64,000 bases of DNA from Vibrio scophthalmi LMG 19158 (GTDB taxonomy: Bacteria; Pseudomonadota; Gammaproteobacteria; Enterobacterales; Vibrionaceae), in contig NZ_AFWE01000213.1 in the NCBI RefSeq assembly GCF_000222585.1, positions 1 to 64,000 of the forward strand, read 5' to 3'. Within the stretch, counting starts at the first letter, position 1; each line of letters begins with the position of its first letter. The position numbers were made by a program, and so were the translations under genes. Of the stretch, positions 37,465-47,218 are shown piece by piece. The notes under the pieces were generated by a model. It was not told where the DNA came from, did not search any database, and was given only the letters and a program-made list of their open reading frames with translations.

Positions 37465-38085
37465 CTAACCTTCAGTTGCGAAACGAGCAGCCAATACGCG
37501 CTCAACGGTATCAACAATCGCTTGAGTTTGTGGATCAACTTCTACGTTGATGCTATCCCCCACCTTGCGCGAACCAAATAAGGTACGTTGTAACGTTTCT
37601 GGAATCAGGTGAACGCTAAAGCGATTCTCCTCTACCTCGCCAATAGTCAACGAGCAACCATCCAAACCAATATAACCTTTCGGTAGGACATATTTCATCG
37701 CCTCACTTGGCATGTCGAACCATACAGTGCGGTTATTCGGTGTATCAATCACTTCACTCACCTTAGCGGTCAATGCAATATGGCCAGACATACTGTGCCC
37801 ACCGATTTCATCACCAAACTTAGCCGCGCGTTCTACGTTGACGTAATCACCGACATTGAGTAAGCCCAAATTGGTCAGTTGCAACGTTGCCTGCATTAAG
37901 TCAAAGCTAACATTCGCCCCATCAATATTCGTCACGGTAAGGCAACAACCGTTGTGAGCCACTGAAGCACCAATTGACAGGTTTGCACCAAGTACATGCT
38001 CAAGCTCTATTACGTGCGTTTGAAAATCTTGTTTCTTCTCGATCGAAACCACTTTTGCCATGCCTTGTACTATACCGGTAAACAT
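37465..38085 (-). CDS. ribE: Riboflavin synthase alpha subunit
   Basis: A 206-residue enzyme that makes riboflavin from two molecules of 6,7-dimethyl-8-ribityllumazine. It shows the two lumazine-binding repeats, each with the family order MFTGIVQ..., NGCCLTV and GGHSMSGHI, then GLDGCSLTI in the second half. I placed the start at 38085 because AAGGAGATAACC lies directly upstream and the protein begins with the invariant MFTGI. The frame stays open for 53 more codons upstream; see findings. Confidence 0.95.
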   Translation of the reverse strand: MFTGIVQGMAKVVSIEKKQDFQTHVIELEHVLGANLSIGASVAHNGCCLTVTNIDGANVSFDLMQATLQLTNLGLLNVGDYVNVERAAKFGDEIGGHSMSGHIALTAKVSEVIDTPNNRTVWFDMPSEAMKYVLPKGYIGLDGCSLTIGEVEENRFSVHLIPETLQRTLFGSRKVGDSINVEVDPQTQAIVDTVERVLAARFATEG

Positions 38086-38627
38086 GGTTATCTCCTTGGT
38101 CGGTAACAATTTTAAATCTCGCGAATCTACACACTCTAAAGCAAGCTCGTGCATTGGTAAATCTGCACACGCAATGAAGCACTTACCGCCAACCAAGCTT
38201 GAGCCATCGATCGTGTATTTATCGCGCTTTATACCCGTGAACATTGCTTAATTGACGTAAAAACACCAACAGAGAAATAACACCTATATTATTGATTTTA
38301 ATTGGGTTTAAATTAACTACTCCATCCTCAATATAACTCTGAATTGTTATTTACTAAAAACTAATTAAAAAGCCGCGACGAATCGCTTAGTTTCGGTATA
38401 ATGCGCGTGATTTTTAAGCACAACAACGCCCATACCAGTCTGACAAATCGCGGTATATAAAGCGCACTCATACCTAGGCTGTTTATTTACTTTTTCTGTA
38501 AAAAACCGCCAGTGACGCCCGAAACCCGACTTAGCACCGCCTGCAGTCTCAAGCGCAATTTGGCAGATTCGTATCAAAACCCACTCGTTGGGGGATGAGT
38601 TGTGTACCCCCTTTTGGAGTTCTTTTC
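38086..38627. other. Divergent region between ribE and norM
   Basis: A 542-bp gap. The ribE side holds an in-frame upstream extension that begins with a second MFTGI (38244). The norM side holds a TATAAT box at 38397-38402, then a leader of over 200 bases and a GC-rich hairpin at 38590-38611. I see no named RNA motif. Confidence 0.5.
38590..38615 (+). promoter_or_regulatory. Hairpin in the norM leader
   Basis: GGGGG (38590-38594) pairs with CCCCC (38607-38611), followed by TTTT and then the norM ribosome-binding site GGAG. It looks like a short attenuator or a hairpin that controls access to the ribosome-binding site. Structure by eye only. Confidence 0.35.
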
Positions 38628-39998
38628 GTGCATCGTTATAAACAAGAAGCTAACACACTGATTAAGTTAGCAACCCCGGTATTGATCGCCTCTGTGGCAC
38701 AAACTGGGATGGGTTTCGTCGACACTGTAATGGCTGGTGGCGTCAGTGCTATCGATATGGCTGCAGTTTCTATCGCCTCAAGTATTTGGCTTCCGTCTAT
38801 TTTATTCGGTGTTGGCTTACTGATGGCCTTGGTGCCTATCGTCGCGCAATTAAATGGTTCAGGAAAAGTCGATCAAATCCCATTCCAAATCCAACACGGT
38901 TTTGTCATGGCGCTATTGATCTCAATCCCGATTATTGGTGTGTTATTCCAAACGCAGTCAATTCTGGATCTCATGGACGTTGATGTCACCATGTCAGTAA
39001 AAACGGTTGGCTACATGCATGCGGTGATGTTTGCAGTTCCCGCGTTCTTAATGTTTCAAGCATTACGTAGCCTAACCGATGGTTTATCACTCACTAAACC
39101 AGCGATGTTTATCGGATTTGTTGGCTTACTGTGTAACATTCCACTGAACTGGATTTTCGTATACGGCAAATTTGGCGCGCCGGAACTGGGCGGTGTAGGC
39201 TGTGGTGTGGCAACCGCTATTGTATATTGGATTATGTTTGGCTTAATGCTGCTTTATGTTTTGACGGCAAAACGCGTCGCTTACATAAAGCTGTTTAAGC
39301 AGTTCCACAAACCGGAACTAAAGGCGCTTATTCGTCTATTTAAACTCGGTTTTCCTGTTGCAGCTGCGTTATTTTTTGAAGTGACTCTGTTTGCTATTGT
39401 CGCATTGCTTGTTGCCCCACTAGGGCCAATGATTGTTGCTGCTCACCAAGTGGCAATCAACTTCTCATCACTGATCTTTATGTTACCGATGAGTGTGGGC
39501 GCAGCAACGAGTATTCGTGTCGGCTACCGCCTTGGCGAACGCAGTACCGATGGTGCAAAAGTCGCATCACGAGTTGGCTTATTGGTCGCGCTAGCGATGT
39601 CGTTAACCACGGCACTACTTACGGTTCTATTCCGTGAACAAATAGCGCTGCTCTACACAGATAACCGTCAAGTTATTGATCTAGCGATGCAATTATTGCT
39701 ACTGGCGGCGATTTATCAATGTATGGACGCAATCCAAGTCGTTGCTGCAGGTGCATTGCGTGGCTACAAAGATATGGCAGCGATCTTTAACCGTACCTTT
39801 ATCGCGTATTGGATTATCGGCTTACCATCGGGCTACATCTTAGGTATGACCGATTGGATCGTCGAACCAATGGGCGCTCATGGATTCTGGATTGGCTTTA
39901 TTATTGGCCTTTCTTCTGGTGCGCTTATGCTGGGTTCTCGACTACGCTGGATGCACAAGCAAACAGACGACGTTCAATTGAGTTTCTCTGAGCGTTAA
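38628..39998 (+). CDS. norM: Multidrug/sodium antiporter NorM (MATE family)
   Basis: A 456-residue MATE exporter with twelve predicted membrane helices in two halves, matching Vibrio NorM in length and sequence (VLIASVAQTGMGFVDTVMAGG near the start, GALRGYKDM in the second half). Vibrio NorM exports cationic drugs in exchange for Na+ or H+. The start is GTG 38628 (HRYKQEA...), with TTGGAG at good spacing, as in other Vibrio homologues. An upstream ATG at 38595 lies inside the leader hairpin. Confidence 0.95.
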   Translation: MHRYKQEANTLIKLATPVLIASVAQTGMGFVDTVMAGGVSAIDMAAVSIASSIWLPSILFGVGLLMALVPIVAQLNGSGKVDQIPFQIQHGFVMALLISIPIIGVLFQTQSILDLMDVDVTMSVKTVGYMHAVMFAVPAFLMFQALRSLTDGLSLTKPAMFIGFVGLLCNIPLNWIFVYGKFGAPELGGVGCGVATAIVYWIMFGLMLLYVLTAKRVAYIKLFKQFHKPELKALIRLFKLGFPVAAALFFEVTLFAIVALLVAPLGPMIVAAHQVAINFSSLIFMLPMSVGAATSIRVGYRLGERSTDGAKVASRVGLLVALAMSLTTALLTVLFREQIALLYTDNRQVIDLAMQLLLLAAIYQCMDAIQVVAAGALRGYKDMAAIFNRTFIAYWIIGLPSGYILGMTDWIVEPMGAHGFWIGFIIGLSSGALMLGSRLRWMHKQTDDVQLSFSER

Positions 39999-40021
39999 TC
40001 CGGATTTTTGCTCCAGAATAC

Positions 40022-40048
40022 AAAAGGTCAGCTTATGCTGACCTTTTT
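40022..40048. terminator. Terminator after norM
   Basis: AAAAGGTCAGC and GCTGACCTTTTT form an 11-bp stem with loop TTAT between norM and the convergent small gene at 40068. Confidence 0.9.
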
Positions 40049-40067
40049 CATATTGATAAACGAAACG

Positions 40068-40229
40068 TTAGTCGTCAGCACCACATTTAGCACACTGATC
40101 ATAGGTACGCTCACCTTCACTGATCACGATATAACCGCTCACGCAGGTTTCGCATAGCGCCAACTTTGGATAGGCATCTTTGGCTTTTTTAGCATTGATA
40201 TCGCCTTCAACTGTGTAGTGTTTTCTCAT
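40068..40229 (-). CDS. Small zinc-ribbon-like protein
   Basis: A 53-residue protein starting MRKHYTVEGDIN, with two CxxC pairs (CETC and CAKC) 20-25 residues apart, a four-cysteine metal site. The codon use is like its neighbours and the gene abuts the norM terminator. It resembles uncharacterised small conserved Vibrio proteins, but I cannot name the family. Confidence 0.7.
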   Translation of the reverse strand: MRKHYTVEGDINAKKAKDAYPKLALCETCVSGYIVISEGERTYDQCAKCGADD

Positions 40230-40519
40230 TTTATACCCAAGCAATACATCGAAACTTTATCCCATTATACCGCTTGATGTTGCACATCGAAAATAACCAT
40301 TTCACTCTCGATCATTACAAAGCCCGTTCACATAGCAACAGCTAATTAAAACAATACAAATCAATCACACTGATTATCCTTCAACTAGCAAATAGAAATT
40401 TTAAAGTGATAAAACCTACATAAGCACCAATTAGCCTATGATTTATCAATGGTAGCGCTGTTTCTCATAGTGGTTTTAAGCTACTGTATTTGCAGTTAAT
40501 TAACAGCACATTACGCCTC

Positions 40520-43500
40520 ATGAACCAATTCGATAAAAATAAAATTATCACCCTCGATATCCAAGAACCTCAGCAAATCAAAGCGGCACTCATCCAATAT
40601 CAAACCATGCTGATCTGCGGCGAAGCCTTTAAAGAAGAGCAGTTTGATGTCGAGTTTAGACACAGCAACGCAGGTAAAGTGCGTCGTTTACAAACCAGTG
40701 ATGCCGGTAGCAACTTTGGTTTATTAAAATCGGCCTTAATTAAAGGCCAAGGCGGTAGCGAAAGGTATCTAAACGAAGAGATCACCGATCAATCCGAAGT
40801 TTACATTTCAGAGCCTATTCTTTTTGCGGCCGCATTGCAGTACCCAGAACTTAAAGAGACCATCGTTGCAACGGTCAAAGCCATCGTGGATTACAGCCGT
40901 CGCGTTAACGACACAGACGAAATCTGGATTGACGACACGGACGTATTCGGTGTTGAAGCCGTTTATATGCTGGCAAAAACCGATCTACAATACCTCTACC
41001 TACTCGGACAGTTTTTCTTCCCGTACTGGGATGAAGACCATACCGGTGATTGCATTAACTATTTAGCGGAATTTTTGGCTGAACTTGGCTGGCACCCTGA
41101 AGTAATCAAAGCCTATATATGGTGTGACAACGCCAGCTTTCGCTTAGGCATGTTTATGAACAATCCCTATAGCGATGCCCAAACCCACCAGACCCTAGGT
41201 GAATACCTAACTGAAAACCCATGCCAATATGGCACTTTTAAACAAAGTGTCATCGAACGTTTTCAAGCAGAACCGGTACTGCTGTATTCCTACGATGAAC
41301 ATAGTGATGAGGAAGAAGATCTCAGCGGTTGCAATCCCGTCGTGTGGCTATATGAAACGCTCTTTCCACGCCGTCGTCATTTTTACGATGACGATCTTGA
41401 AGACGCCTTTATGCAACAGCCCTTTATGGGCAGTACGTTAGAAAATGAGGCCTATGATCTACAAGGAATGGTAAAAGGGCAAGTTGACGGTCTACTGGTC
41501 AAACCCGCTGAAAGTGCACTAAGAAAACGTGCCCGTTATAAAGCCTATCAAGAACGAGACGAACATCGTTATGACCTCAACTACGGCACTGAAGTACTAA
41601 AACCACTGATTCTTGCGATGCCGCAAGGTGATCGCTTATGGCTCTATATCGAAAGCGGCACCGAGCGCGATGCGCTTGATGCTATCAATGAAATTGAATT
41701 GATCCCTCTGGCTAAAGCACATGCGCCGCTCATGTTTGAACACATTGACGATCAGCTCTGTTCATGGCAGTACAACAACCGCGGAATTCTTGATGAAATA
41801 GAGAATATTCTCGATTTGGCTCGCGACGATCTACTCACCGACCACTTTGGGGATGAATCAACGATTGAACTCGCTAACGGCCTAACCACGACTCTAACGG
41901 TGACACTCGATAGCGATATCACACTGCTTGCTGCGCGCCGAGAACAATATCTTCGCATCGTCGATGTCTTCTACCGCGCGCTCGGTAAACGTGAATTCAA
42001 CGAATATATGATGGAATCACTCACCGAAGAAGACGAGCCACTACTATCACGTCAAGATTATTATCGTCGTTATAGCCAACTTGACGAGGCTGTCATCAAC
42101 GGTTCAGTCAATGAAACAACAACCGCCACAACGACTGCCACGAACGGAATACTGAGTGCACTTGAAGGATTAGACCCCGCGCTCGCGCGTGACGTGCAAT
42201 CTATTTTTGGCACTTTTATCGATCGAGACGAAATTCTCTACAAACTTCACTTTCAACGTGTCGATAGCGTGCTGCGCACCTCCCGAGAACTGTGCCATCC
42301 CAAACTTTGGGCAGACTGTGAGCTCGCTGATATGGGGTTTTTCGCTCTCGCAAGCTATCAGTTATTCAACGATTTCAACCAGCGTATTGGGGATGACGTT
42401 ACTGAAGCACTATTCAACTTCCTCAACGAGCAACACATTTGGCAGATGGCGGCGGCCAAAATCATACGATCATGCCGAGTTCGCGATGATCACCACTTTC
42501 CTAACTCTGGTTTAATCGATGCTGATATCACGCGTATTAAGGCGTATTTCACCGCCGATAAACCGGAAGATGATCAAGCCGAGCTACTTGCTCTAATAAC
42601 CCCTCACTTATACCGTGATGATGTCAATCGCGGTGAGCTTCACGTCAACAAATTCAGTGAGTATCAACCTGGCTACACGTTATTTCATGATCGCGATGAC
42701 GATTTCCAACGCTTTACTCTGATTGCCTTCTGGTTGCGACAACTGCCACTTCCGTTGCGCGTTCAAGCAGATCGCCTATGGAGATTCTTGATCGCTCTCG
42801 CGCCAGTACGCGTTGCGCGTAACATCATGCGTGCTCACTCTGATGAGCCGTGGGACGTCACCATCAACACTCCCCTTGATGAAATTAACGTAACAGAGCA
42901 GTTAGAAAAAGCGGGCATCAAGTCAGGTCAATTAAATGCCTACGAAATGAGCCGTCACTTCCACGATAACAAGTGCTATCAGCAATGGTTGGATGCTTAT
43001 AGTGAGATAACCAGCACCGCAACCGGTATGTTTGGCAGTATTGATCGTAAAAAAGCTGAAGCGATGTGTGAAGGCCTAAAGTACATTAATGAACATACTA
43101 AAATCGGCTTTCTGCATGATGTATCACTCAAATACCCTGAGGTTAGTTTAGATATTGAGCATGATTTCAAACGTGCATTAAAATTGATGGTGCGTTTGAA
43201 TATTCGATCATGGGAAAACGCGCTAGCATATGAATATGGTCAAGCTTGCCTCTACGTTGGCGATGGCGATGACGCGCCGGAAAATCTACTCAAACCTATC
43301 GCGTCAGATCAGCATACCGTGCACGACAAACCTTGCTATGTCGACGGTTGCTCTTGGTTAAAGAGCACAGTACTGCAACAATGTGGTGAGCAAAATATCA
43401 TTCTAATGGCCGATCATGAAGTGCCACTAGACAGCTACCAACACTCATTGCCGCGCGGTACGTTACTGATTTTCAATTCAGAAGTAGAAAATAAAACTCT

Positions 43501-44194
43501 ACTGGCACGCATTGCTGAACTGCAAGATACCACTGCGCGTATCGAGCATTTATGCGAACAAACATGGGCCTACCTGGAAGGCGAGATCGACTATGACAGC
43601 ATCGCTAATTTGTATAATGCTCACCTCGCAATGGATGGTTTCCGCCCTAGCCTAGACGAATATCGTTTATACAGTATGAACCAGTTTATTTGGACGCTAG
43701 ATAAACCGCGCCGTAATAGATTGGCTAAACTACTGCTTAACCAAGATTGCCACGGCTTTAAAGTGCTGGATGAAAACTATGAAAAGTGTTGGTTACTACA
43801 CAGGCTCGAACAAGGTGAAATCGATTTTAATGAGTACTTTGAAAAAGTACGTGAAAGCCAACGCTTAAGAGAAACCAGCGAAGAAGCCATGCAGTTTATG
43901 TTGAATTGGCTAATCGAAATTGGCGTGAACCTAGCTCATATTACGCGTTTCTGTATCAAACATACTCAGTTTGATGTGTGTTGCGAGTTTATTCAAAACC
44001 ACGCGCGCGGCATTTACGACCACAAAGATCAAGGTAGTTTTGCCCAAACCTTAGCTTATCTTTACGCCGGACGTCGCGCGCAGTTGCCTGAGATATTAAG
44101 TCGCGCCAATGACGCCTCTCAATTGATGGAGCCCCTCACGAAAGATAAATCACGCTTAGTAAAAGAAGCGGTGATGAAATTTATGGTTCATTAA
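40520..44194 (+). CDS. Very large protein of unknown function
   Basis: A soluble acidic protein of about 1224 residues. I recognise no domain: no signal peptide, membrane segment, P-loop or nuclease motif is seen. Two parts are separated by a threonine-rich linker (ETTTATTTATNG, about residue 530). The N-terminal part includes an acidic loop (DEHSDEEEDLSG) and the C-terminal part is mostly helical, like repeat proteins. I prefer ATG 40520 over TTG 40490; neither has a clear ribosome-binding site. It is a single gene with a large gap on each side, and its codon use is like the neighbours. Confidence 0.75.
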   Translation: MNQFDKNKIITLDIQEPQQIKAALIQYQTMLICGEAFKEEQFDVEFRHSNAGKVRRLQTSDAGSNFGLLKSALIKGQGGSERYLNEEITDQSEVYISEPILFAAALQYPELKETIVATVKAIVDYSRRVNDTDEIWIDDTDVFGVEAVYMLAKTDLQYLYLLGQFFFPYWDEDHTGDCINYLAEFLAELGWHPEVIKAYIWCDNASFRLGMFMNNPYSDAQTHQTLGEYLTENPCQYGTFKQSVIERFQAEPVLLYSYDEHSDEEEDLSGCNPVVWLYETLFPRRRHFYDDDLEDAFMQQPFMGSTLENEAYDLQGMVKGQVDGLLVKPAESALRKRARYKAYQERDEHRYDLNYGTEVLKPLILAMPQGDRLWLYIESGTERDALDAINEIELIPLAKAHAPLMFEHIDDQLCSWQYNNRGILDEIENILDLARDDLLTDHFGDESTIELANGLTTTLTVTLDSDITLLAARREQYLRIVDVFYRALGKREFNEYMMESLTEEDEPLLSRQDYYRRYSQLDEAVINGSVNETTTATTTATNGILSALEGLDPALARDVQSIFGTFIDRDEILYKLHFQRVDSVLRTSRELCHPKLWADCELADMGFFALASYQLFNDFNQRIGDDVTEALFNFLNEQHIWQMAAAKIIRSCRVRDDHHFPNSGLIDADITRIKAYFTADKPEDDQAELLALITPHLYRDDVNRGELHVNKFSEYQPGYTLFHDRDDDFQRFTLIAFWLRQLPLPLRVQADRLWRFLIALAPVRVARNIMRAHSDEPWDVTINTPLDEINVTEQLEKAGIKSGQLNAYEMSRHFHDNKCYQQWLDAYSEITSTATGMFGSIDRKKAEAMCEGLKYINEHTKIGFLHDVSLKYPEVSLDIEHDFKRALKLMVRLNIRSWENALAYEYGQACLYVGDGDDAPENLLKPIASDQHTVHDKPCYVDGCSWLKSTVLQQCGEQNIILMADHEVPLDSYQHSLPRGTLLIFNSEVENKTLLARIAELQDTTARIEHLCEQTWAYLEGEIDYDSIANLYNAHLAMDGFRPSLDEYRLYSMNQFIWTLDKPRRNRLAKLLLNQDCHGFKVLDENYEKCWLLHRLEQGEIDFNEYFEKVRESQRLRETSEEAMQFMLNWLIEIGVNLAHITRFCIKHTQFDVCCEFIQNHARGIYDHKDQGSFAQTLAYLYAGRRAQLPEILSRANDASQLMEPLTKDKSRLVKEAVMKFMVH

Positions 44195-44207
44195 TCAACG
44201 CTTATAG

Positions 44208-44235
44208 CCCCACTCTTGGGCAACTAAGAGTGGGG
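44208..44235 (+). terminator. Terminator of the 1224-residue protein gene
   Basis: CCCCACTCTT and AAGAGTGGGG form a perfect 10-bp stem 13 bp after the stop. No clear T run follows, so efficiency is uncertain. Confidence 0.6.
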
Positions 44236-44293
44236 ATTATAGGCTTAATAATCATAATATTATCGTTTCTAACGCGAGCAAGGACATTCATTC

Positions 44294-45524
44294 ATGCCTA
44301 TTGAAGAGTACTCTTTTTGGGACTATTTCATCTTGATCGTAGGTGGAGTCTTGGTTCTCTTTTACCTTATTTACCTACCTTACAGTGTAATTAAAAGCAA
44401 AAAAGCCATTAATCAATTAGCCGAGACAAAACCAAATCGGCAGTTGACGTTAAAAGAACAACAAGTCTTATACTTAATCTATGGTAAGAAGCTACCCATA
44501 GGCCCCGTCTTCAACATCGAAGGTTATAGCTCCGTATTGATGAGCAAAAAAATGGGATGATTATCGTGAATTTCTCATCGGGCCATATCGAGTTTTTGGC
44601 TCTCACCTAAAACCGTTTTTACAAGATCAGGGCAATGTAAAAGCCGAAATCTATATTCACAAAAAAAAATCCTATTTACTCAGTGCTAATGATAAAACCA
44701 TCATCGAGCACTTTGCTGCGCAATGGCAAGTACGATTCGCCCCTACCGGAGTTGCGGATAAACTCGATATTGAGATTGTTGGTAGCCGAGCGAGCACAAC
44801 AGAAGAGCGACAACAACTCAAGATCCTCGCAATAAAACCTAAGCGTTTATTCAGGTCATTGGGCGTGTTTTTCTTCTCTTTTTTTTCCTTTGTCATCTTT
44901 TGTTTTGGACTACAAACAACACCCTATTTTTCAAGTATCTTGCCTGTATGCGCACTGCCCGTTTTACTCTTCGTGTACCGATATTATAGAAAATGTCCGT
45001 TTGACCACTCTATTGAGAAAACCGTTAGATTGGCGCAAGGTATTGTTGTTGGAAATGAAGGCAGAAAAGTTTGGTTTAGTGGCAGTGCGGAGCACGCGCC
45101 TGAAGATCCGGCGCTTTGCTTTATCATTCCAACGGAAAGAGAGCGAATCTCTTTAGCGCTAGGACAACGTGTTCAATTTGGCTTTATTCCTAGCCCAGCG
45201 GTCACACCATATTTACAAGTTGAAACCACAGAGGAAGATTACCATCCACGTATCGTCTTTATTGATGGTGCGTTTGACGCTGGCAAAGAATTTAATGAAA
45301 CGCCTTTTATTGCATGGCGCTATCCCTATTTCGCGCTATTGCTGGGTTTGAATCCGTTACTAGTAAGCGTGCCGATATTACTCAATAGTGAACATTCTGC
45401 GGATTACTTTGCGCACTGGCCTTTCTACCTTCATTTAGCCTTAGGCTTTTTCTGGCTAATAATCGGCAGTGGCATGTTGCTATATCGTTATTGGATTTAC
45501 CGACGATCTAAACATCACTTATAG
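44294..45524 (+). pseudogene. Frameshifted membrane protein, possibly IgaA-like
   Basis: Two frames encode one protein: an 88-codon frame (44294-44560) and a frame open from about 44550 to 45524. They join after a +1 shift at a run of seven A at 44543-44549, giving about 410 residues. Between them the second frame reads KWDDYREFLIGPYRVFG without a stop. The joined protein has TM helices near the start and in two later pairs, separated by cytoplasmic domains. From memory this order, and segments such as RQLTLKEQQ, recall the start and middle of IgaA/UmoB (Rcs inhibitors). This family link is weak. It could be a pseudogene, a recoded gene or a sequencing error. Confidence 0.6.
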
Positions 45525-45869
45525 CTTATGACCTGCCACCATACGCGAATGACTTTATTCATAATGGTGCAACAGAAGACGTTAAAGAAAAGTAGAAAGA
45601 CAGGAGAAAAATTGACTCAGCTAACTCTATTAGCTGGTTAAATCAAGATGATACGCTAAGCCTATTAAGTCGCAATTGAACTGCTGATCTCGTTACGCTA
45701 TAGTCATCGCGATCTAACGTGGCTTATAGCTGACACACTGACATTATCAATAATAAGTGTCTTATTTTCAGTTGGTTATCTTCTGTTCGCTCTGCTGTTT
45801 TCGATAACAACACGGCGTTATTCTTTGCAGTGTATTGCTAATCACTGTGATATTTTTGGTATTTAAAAC
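45525..45869 (+). pseudogene. Decayed coding remnants after the frameshifted gene
   Basis: Three short frames in different phases still look like protein: AYDLPPYANDFIHNGATE (about 45527-45580), SWLNQDDTLSLLSR (about 45630-45680), and a hydrophobic segment, TLTLSIISVLFSVGYLLFAL (about 45735-45795), followed by basic residues. They could be the C-terminal end of the same or a related membrane protein. No intact gene lies here. Confidence 0.45.
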
Positions 45870-46499
45870 ATGACGATTGATACGCTCGTTGCCTTTGCTG
45901 GCATCGTTTTCTTATTGGCAATAATCCCAGGCCCCAACGCGCTTCTTATTTTGTACACATCTCTGACGCAAGGTAAACGCTTCGCTGTTGTCAATACACT
46001 AGGCGTAAGCGTGGGATTCTTAATTCATGCGTTTATTTCAGCACAAGGCCTAAGCCTGTTGTTATCACAATCCGCAATGGCCTTTAGCATTTTCAAGTGG
46101 CTAGGTGTTGCCTATTTATTTTGGCTGGGTATCAACAATGTCAAAGCGGCCTTAAACCAGTCAGAGCTTAAAATTGACCCCAAGAAAGCGACATTAACCC
46201 CTTCATTAGCAAGCAGTTTTACCAAGGGCCTATTAACCAATTTACTCAACCCAAAGATTGTGTTGTTCTATTTATCCATCTTTCCTCAGTTTGTGTCACC
46301 ACAACATCTCTTAGAGCAAAGTATGCTGTTAGGTCTCACTCAAGCGATGGTTGTTTCTAGTTGGTTCTTAGTTGTGATTCTGTTTGCGAGCAAACTGAAA
46401 GCGATGCTTACCACACCGAAAGTGACCAAATGGCTTAACTATGTCAGCGGCGGACTTTTTGTGAGTTTTGGTGTGAGTTTGGCAAGCGCTAGATTGTAG
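45870..46499 (+). CDS. LysE/RhtB-family amino acid exporter
   Basis: A 209-residue inner-membrane protein with six hydrophobic segments and the LysE-family start VFLLAIIPGPNALLILYTSL and later GLLTNLLNPKIVLFYLSIFP. Family members export amino acids or homoserine lactones. The substrate is unknown. Confidence 0.9.
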   Translation: MTIDTLVAFAGIVFLLAIIPGPNALLILYTSLTQGKRFAVVNTLGVSVGFLIHAFISAQGLSLLLSQSAMAFSIFKWLGVAYLFWLGINNVKAALNQSELKIDPKKATLTPSLASSFTKGLLTNLLNPKIVLFYLSIFPQFVSPQHLLEQSMLLGLTQAMVVSSWFLVVILFASKLKAMLTTPKVTKWLNYVSGGLFVSFGVSLASARL

Positions 46500-46640
46500 T
46501 ATTTGGTTATTTGTTCAGGCTAACAATAAGTGCAGGAGAGATAGTTCAGCGACGGCTTTAAGAGCGAGTAATTTTAGTCGTCGGTGAGTTTGCGGCCGCT
46601 GAGTTTTTGATTTAAAACTTGTATCAACAGTCCTGTGAAG

Positions 46641-46673
46641 AAAAAGCCTGAGGCTGTGAGCGACATCAGGCTT
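46641..46673 (-). terminator. Terminator of the 136-residue protein gene
   Basis: AAGCCTGA (46644-46651) and TCAGGCTT (46666-46673) form an 8-bp stem. On the minus strand it is followed by a T run, just past the stop at 46677. Confidence 0.7.
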
Positions 46674-46676
46674 AAA

Positions 46677-47087
46677 CTATTGTTTCCTTTTGCTCTGCTG
46701 AACCAATATTTCATGCCACGCGGTATTTCCATCTCGCTTGCTCACGTCATACTCTGAGCAGAATTGTGAGATAGTCATATTGTTATCACCCGTTGCGAGC
46801 TTTAGCGCTAACTCCACTTGCTGAAGTTTACTTTGAAGGCGCAAAATCTGTCCTGCATTCGGGCTTTTTTCTTTCGCGTACTTTAATGCTGCATGCTTAC
46901 GCTCTGCCGCCCCAGCTCGACGATCGGCCTCTCCAAGGAGAAACTTGAGTTGAGCGATACTTTTTCCCTTTTTGAAAGCTGGGCTGATTAACTCCACACA
47001 CTCATCAAAGGATGGGTCATAAACGTACGGATCAATTTTATGAGCTTGTTGGCGCATCCACTCTAGCGCGAGTTTTTCATCTGACAT
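46677..47087 (-). CDS. Hypothetical 136-residue protein
   Basis: A soluble basic helical protein (SDEKLALEWMRQQAHKIDPY at the start). No motif recognised; the long charged helix in the middle could be a coiled coil. It lies 132 bp downstream of the RecX-like gene on the same strand and could be read with it. Confidence 0.7.
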   Translation of the reverse strand: MSDEKLALEWMRQQAHKIDPYVYDPSFDECVELISPAFKKGKSIAQLKFLLGEADRRAGAAERKHAALKYAKEKSPNAGQILRLQSKLQQVELALKLATGDNNMTISQFCSEYDVSKRDGNTAWHEILVQQSKRKQ

Positions 47088-47218
47088 AATGTAATCTTAA
47101 CGAAAAAAAATCGTCCTTATACTATCGCTTATTGGCAAACGGCTGCAATACTAGATTGTTGATACAGTCACCTCTACCAAAGAGATTTACTCTTTCACTG
47201 ACATCGTTTTTGCTGAGA

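Noticed and set aside
38086-38244. Longer RibE with a 53-residue N-terminal extension
   Set aside because: The strong ribosome-binding site is at 38085 and the invariant MFTGIVQ starts there; the upstream start has no ribosome-binding site.
38365-38577. 70-codon minus-strand frame in the norM leader
   Set aside because: Composition unlike protein, no ribosome-binding site, and it lies opposite the norM promoter and leader.
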